Positions 62,913 to 64,000 of a DNA stretch of 64,000 bases are shown piece after piece. The notes under the pieces were generated by a model. It made no database searches and was not told where the DNA came from. It was given only the letters and a program-made list of their open reading frames with translations. Each line of letters begins with the position of its first letter. Positions within the stretch are counted from its first letter, which is position 1. The DNA comes from Clostridia bacterium. Its GTDB lineage: Bacteria; Bacillota; Clostridia; Lachnospirales; Lachnospiraceae. Made by a program: the position numbers and the translations under genes. The stretch is taken from assembly GCA_910574475.1 (NCBI GenBank), contig CAJTAT010000001.1, positions 558,001 to 622,000 of the forward strand. The letters are read 5' to 3'.

Positions 62913-64000
62913 TAGAGCAACACCTCCGTACCGTCCACTGCATCAACAAACATGTATTGTGTATATTCATATTTTTCGCCGGTATCACTGTCGTTCCCTG
63001 TTTCCAGAACTTCAAATAACCATACAATTTTTACATCGTATGTGCTGTCTGCTGATTTCACCGGCATTTTGTATAATTCTGCCCGTTTCACGGTAAAGGA
63101 AGGCCCTATAATATCTGTGTATTTCTTTGATACTGTTTTAACAATTGTATCAAGATCCAGCAAGCTTACGGCATCTCCCGGCTCGGAAAAAGAATATAAC
63201 CGTGAGATATCTAATCTTTCTAATCCATTTGCAGAACACAGCGCCTGAATCGGTCGGTTGCTCTCCTCATCTTCCGGGAAATCCTGACTTCCAAAATATA
63301 TGGGAAGTCCCTCCTGCAGCTGAACCGCTGTGTAAAAATAGCAGTCATCTTCCATCCCCCAGGAAATTCCTTCTTTACTCAGAGCTTCACCCGTTTTATC
63401 AAGCATCATAAATTCTTCTGCCATAGTCTCATGATCCAGTGCGTAGTAATCATATGCTGCATTTTCAAGCTGATAGCCCGCATCGCGGATGTTCTTTAAT
63501 ACACGTTCAAATATCATTTCAGGATCACCGGCTTCTAATACCGCGTCTTTTGCATAACGTTCTGCGTTATAATGCGAATAGAGGCGAAATGCTCCATTTA
63601 TCTTTTCAAACACCGGAGTGTGACTGTAAGTTAAATTTGTGCTGATATTCAAAAATGTATCATCCTCATAATCCGCTGTATAACATGGAAATTCCGTACC
63701 ATCTTCCCCTGATCCAGTTTCCTTTTGTTCATCCACTATGGTCTTTCCCTCCGCAAACACTGCTTTGACTTTTTCTATATCCGGTTGTTGAAGTGTGGCT
63801 GTCATTGTGTGCAGATTCTCCATGTCTGCCTCCTCAGAAATCCGTATCTCCATATCAAATACCACGCCATCTATGGTTTCCTCAAATCTTTCTGGAAAAT
63901 CCTGTTGAGGTACATCATGTTCGGTCTGTGCTGTGTCCTCTGCTCTTATTTCGCTTTCGGCATCTTCCCTAAACGATTCTCCACATCCGACACTGCCCAG
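62912..64000 (-). CDS. Lipoprotein of the exporter operon (partial, start outside window)
   Basis: The frame is open to the right edge, giving about 362 residues, and the first visible residues LGSVGCGESFREDAE look like the end of a lipoprotein signal with its modified Cys and an acidic linker. A GTG at 63865 could be read as a start, but it would remove the lipobox. The body has repeated Tyr-rich blocks (AAYDYYALDHETM, DDCYFYTAVQLQEGLPIYFG) and ends EYTQYMFVDAVDGTEVLL. I recognise no domain with known chemistry. It is first in the operon with an ABC-2 exporter, so it may sense or bind the exported compound. Confidence 0.7.
   Translation of the reverse strand: MGSVGCGESFREDAESEIRAEDTAQTEHDVPQQDFPERFEETIDGVVFDMEIRISEEADMENLHTMTATLQQPDIEKVKAVFAEGKTIVDEQKETGSGEDGTEFPCYTADYEDDTFLNISTNLTYSHTPVFEKINGAFRLYSHYNAERYAKDAVLEAGDPEMIFERVLKNIRDAGYQLENAAYDYYALDHETMAEEFMMLDKTGEALSKEGISWGMEDDCYFYTAVQLQEGLPIYFGSQDFPEDEESNRPIQALCSANGLERLDISRLYSFSEPGDAVSLLDLDTIVKTVSKKYTDIIGPSFTVKRAELYKMPVKSADSTYDVKIVWLFEVLETGNDSDTGEKYEYTQYMFVDAVDGTEVLL

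Noticed and set aside
63865..63865. GTG at 63865 as true start of the right-edge lipoprotein
   Set aside because: The frame is open upstream to the edge and includes a lipobox-like LGSVGC, so the gene must begin outside the window.
1..64000. tRNA, rRNA, prophage or CRISPR-Cas genes
   Set aside because: Reading both strands I found no cloverleaf-like tRNA, no rRNA-like sequence, no phage structural genes and no Cas motifs. A tRNA or covariance search would settle small RNA genes.

Overview
The window looks like chromosome from an anaerobic, spore-forming member of the Clostridia, most likely Lachnospiraceae. Supporting genes are spoIIID, a SipL-like spore-morphogenesis protein (DUF3794 plus LysM), DUF1934, several FCD-type GntR regulators, RbsABC-type sugar transporters, strong GGAGG ribosome binding sites and consensus TTGACA/TATAAT promoters. 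This assignment is inference from gene content; no rRNA is present.

Left edge (1-5491): one end of a Tn7-like transposon, with tnsA-tnsB-tnsC-tnsD/tniQ in one leftward operon (tnsD runs off the window). Beside tnsA is an array of TCCC(C)AAAAA motifs, and the element stops just downstream of the guaA stop codon. The layout copies Tn7 next to glmS, but with guaA as neighbour.

Centre (7184-41436): about 34 kb of sugar-acid or cyclitol catabolism. Block 1 (7184-25733) holds a UxaE-type epimerase, a split transketolase, an archaeal-type PGK and type II GAPDH, a DeoR regulator, an RbsABC-type importer, two zinc alcohol dehydrogenases, two separate creatininase-family hydrolase / IolO-like epimerase pairs, and a GntR regulator. 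The hydrolase-epimerase pairs, dehydrogenases and UxaE recall the Thermotoga-type inositol route that ends in tagaturonate. Block 2 (25824-38372) is a second importer operon with two transaldolases, a D-2-hydroxyacid dehydrogenase, a TIM-barrel isomerase, an SDR, a zinc dehydrogenase, an amidohydrolase and its own GntR regulator. uxaB and uxaA follow, so tagaturonate to altronate to KDG can be completed here. No sugar kinase is seen in either block. Two regulatory regions are readable: AATGGCATGCCATT palindromes between the divergent arms of block 1, and a TGTATACA palindrome on the -10 box of the block 2 promoter.

Right part (41519-64000): mostly housekeeping genes. These are two MATE exporters, spoIIID, an exported trigger-factor-like foldase, a VanW protein, cardiolipin synthase, DUF1934-murI, ispE overlapping a GntR regulator, a SipL-like protein, a PrcB-domain lipoprotein, then malQ-plsC-ddl-murF-(Gfo/Idh/MocA)-MATE. 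The window closes with an ABC-2 type exporter operon whose lipoprotein gene runs off the right edge. malQ is preceded by a long structured, repeat-containing leader.
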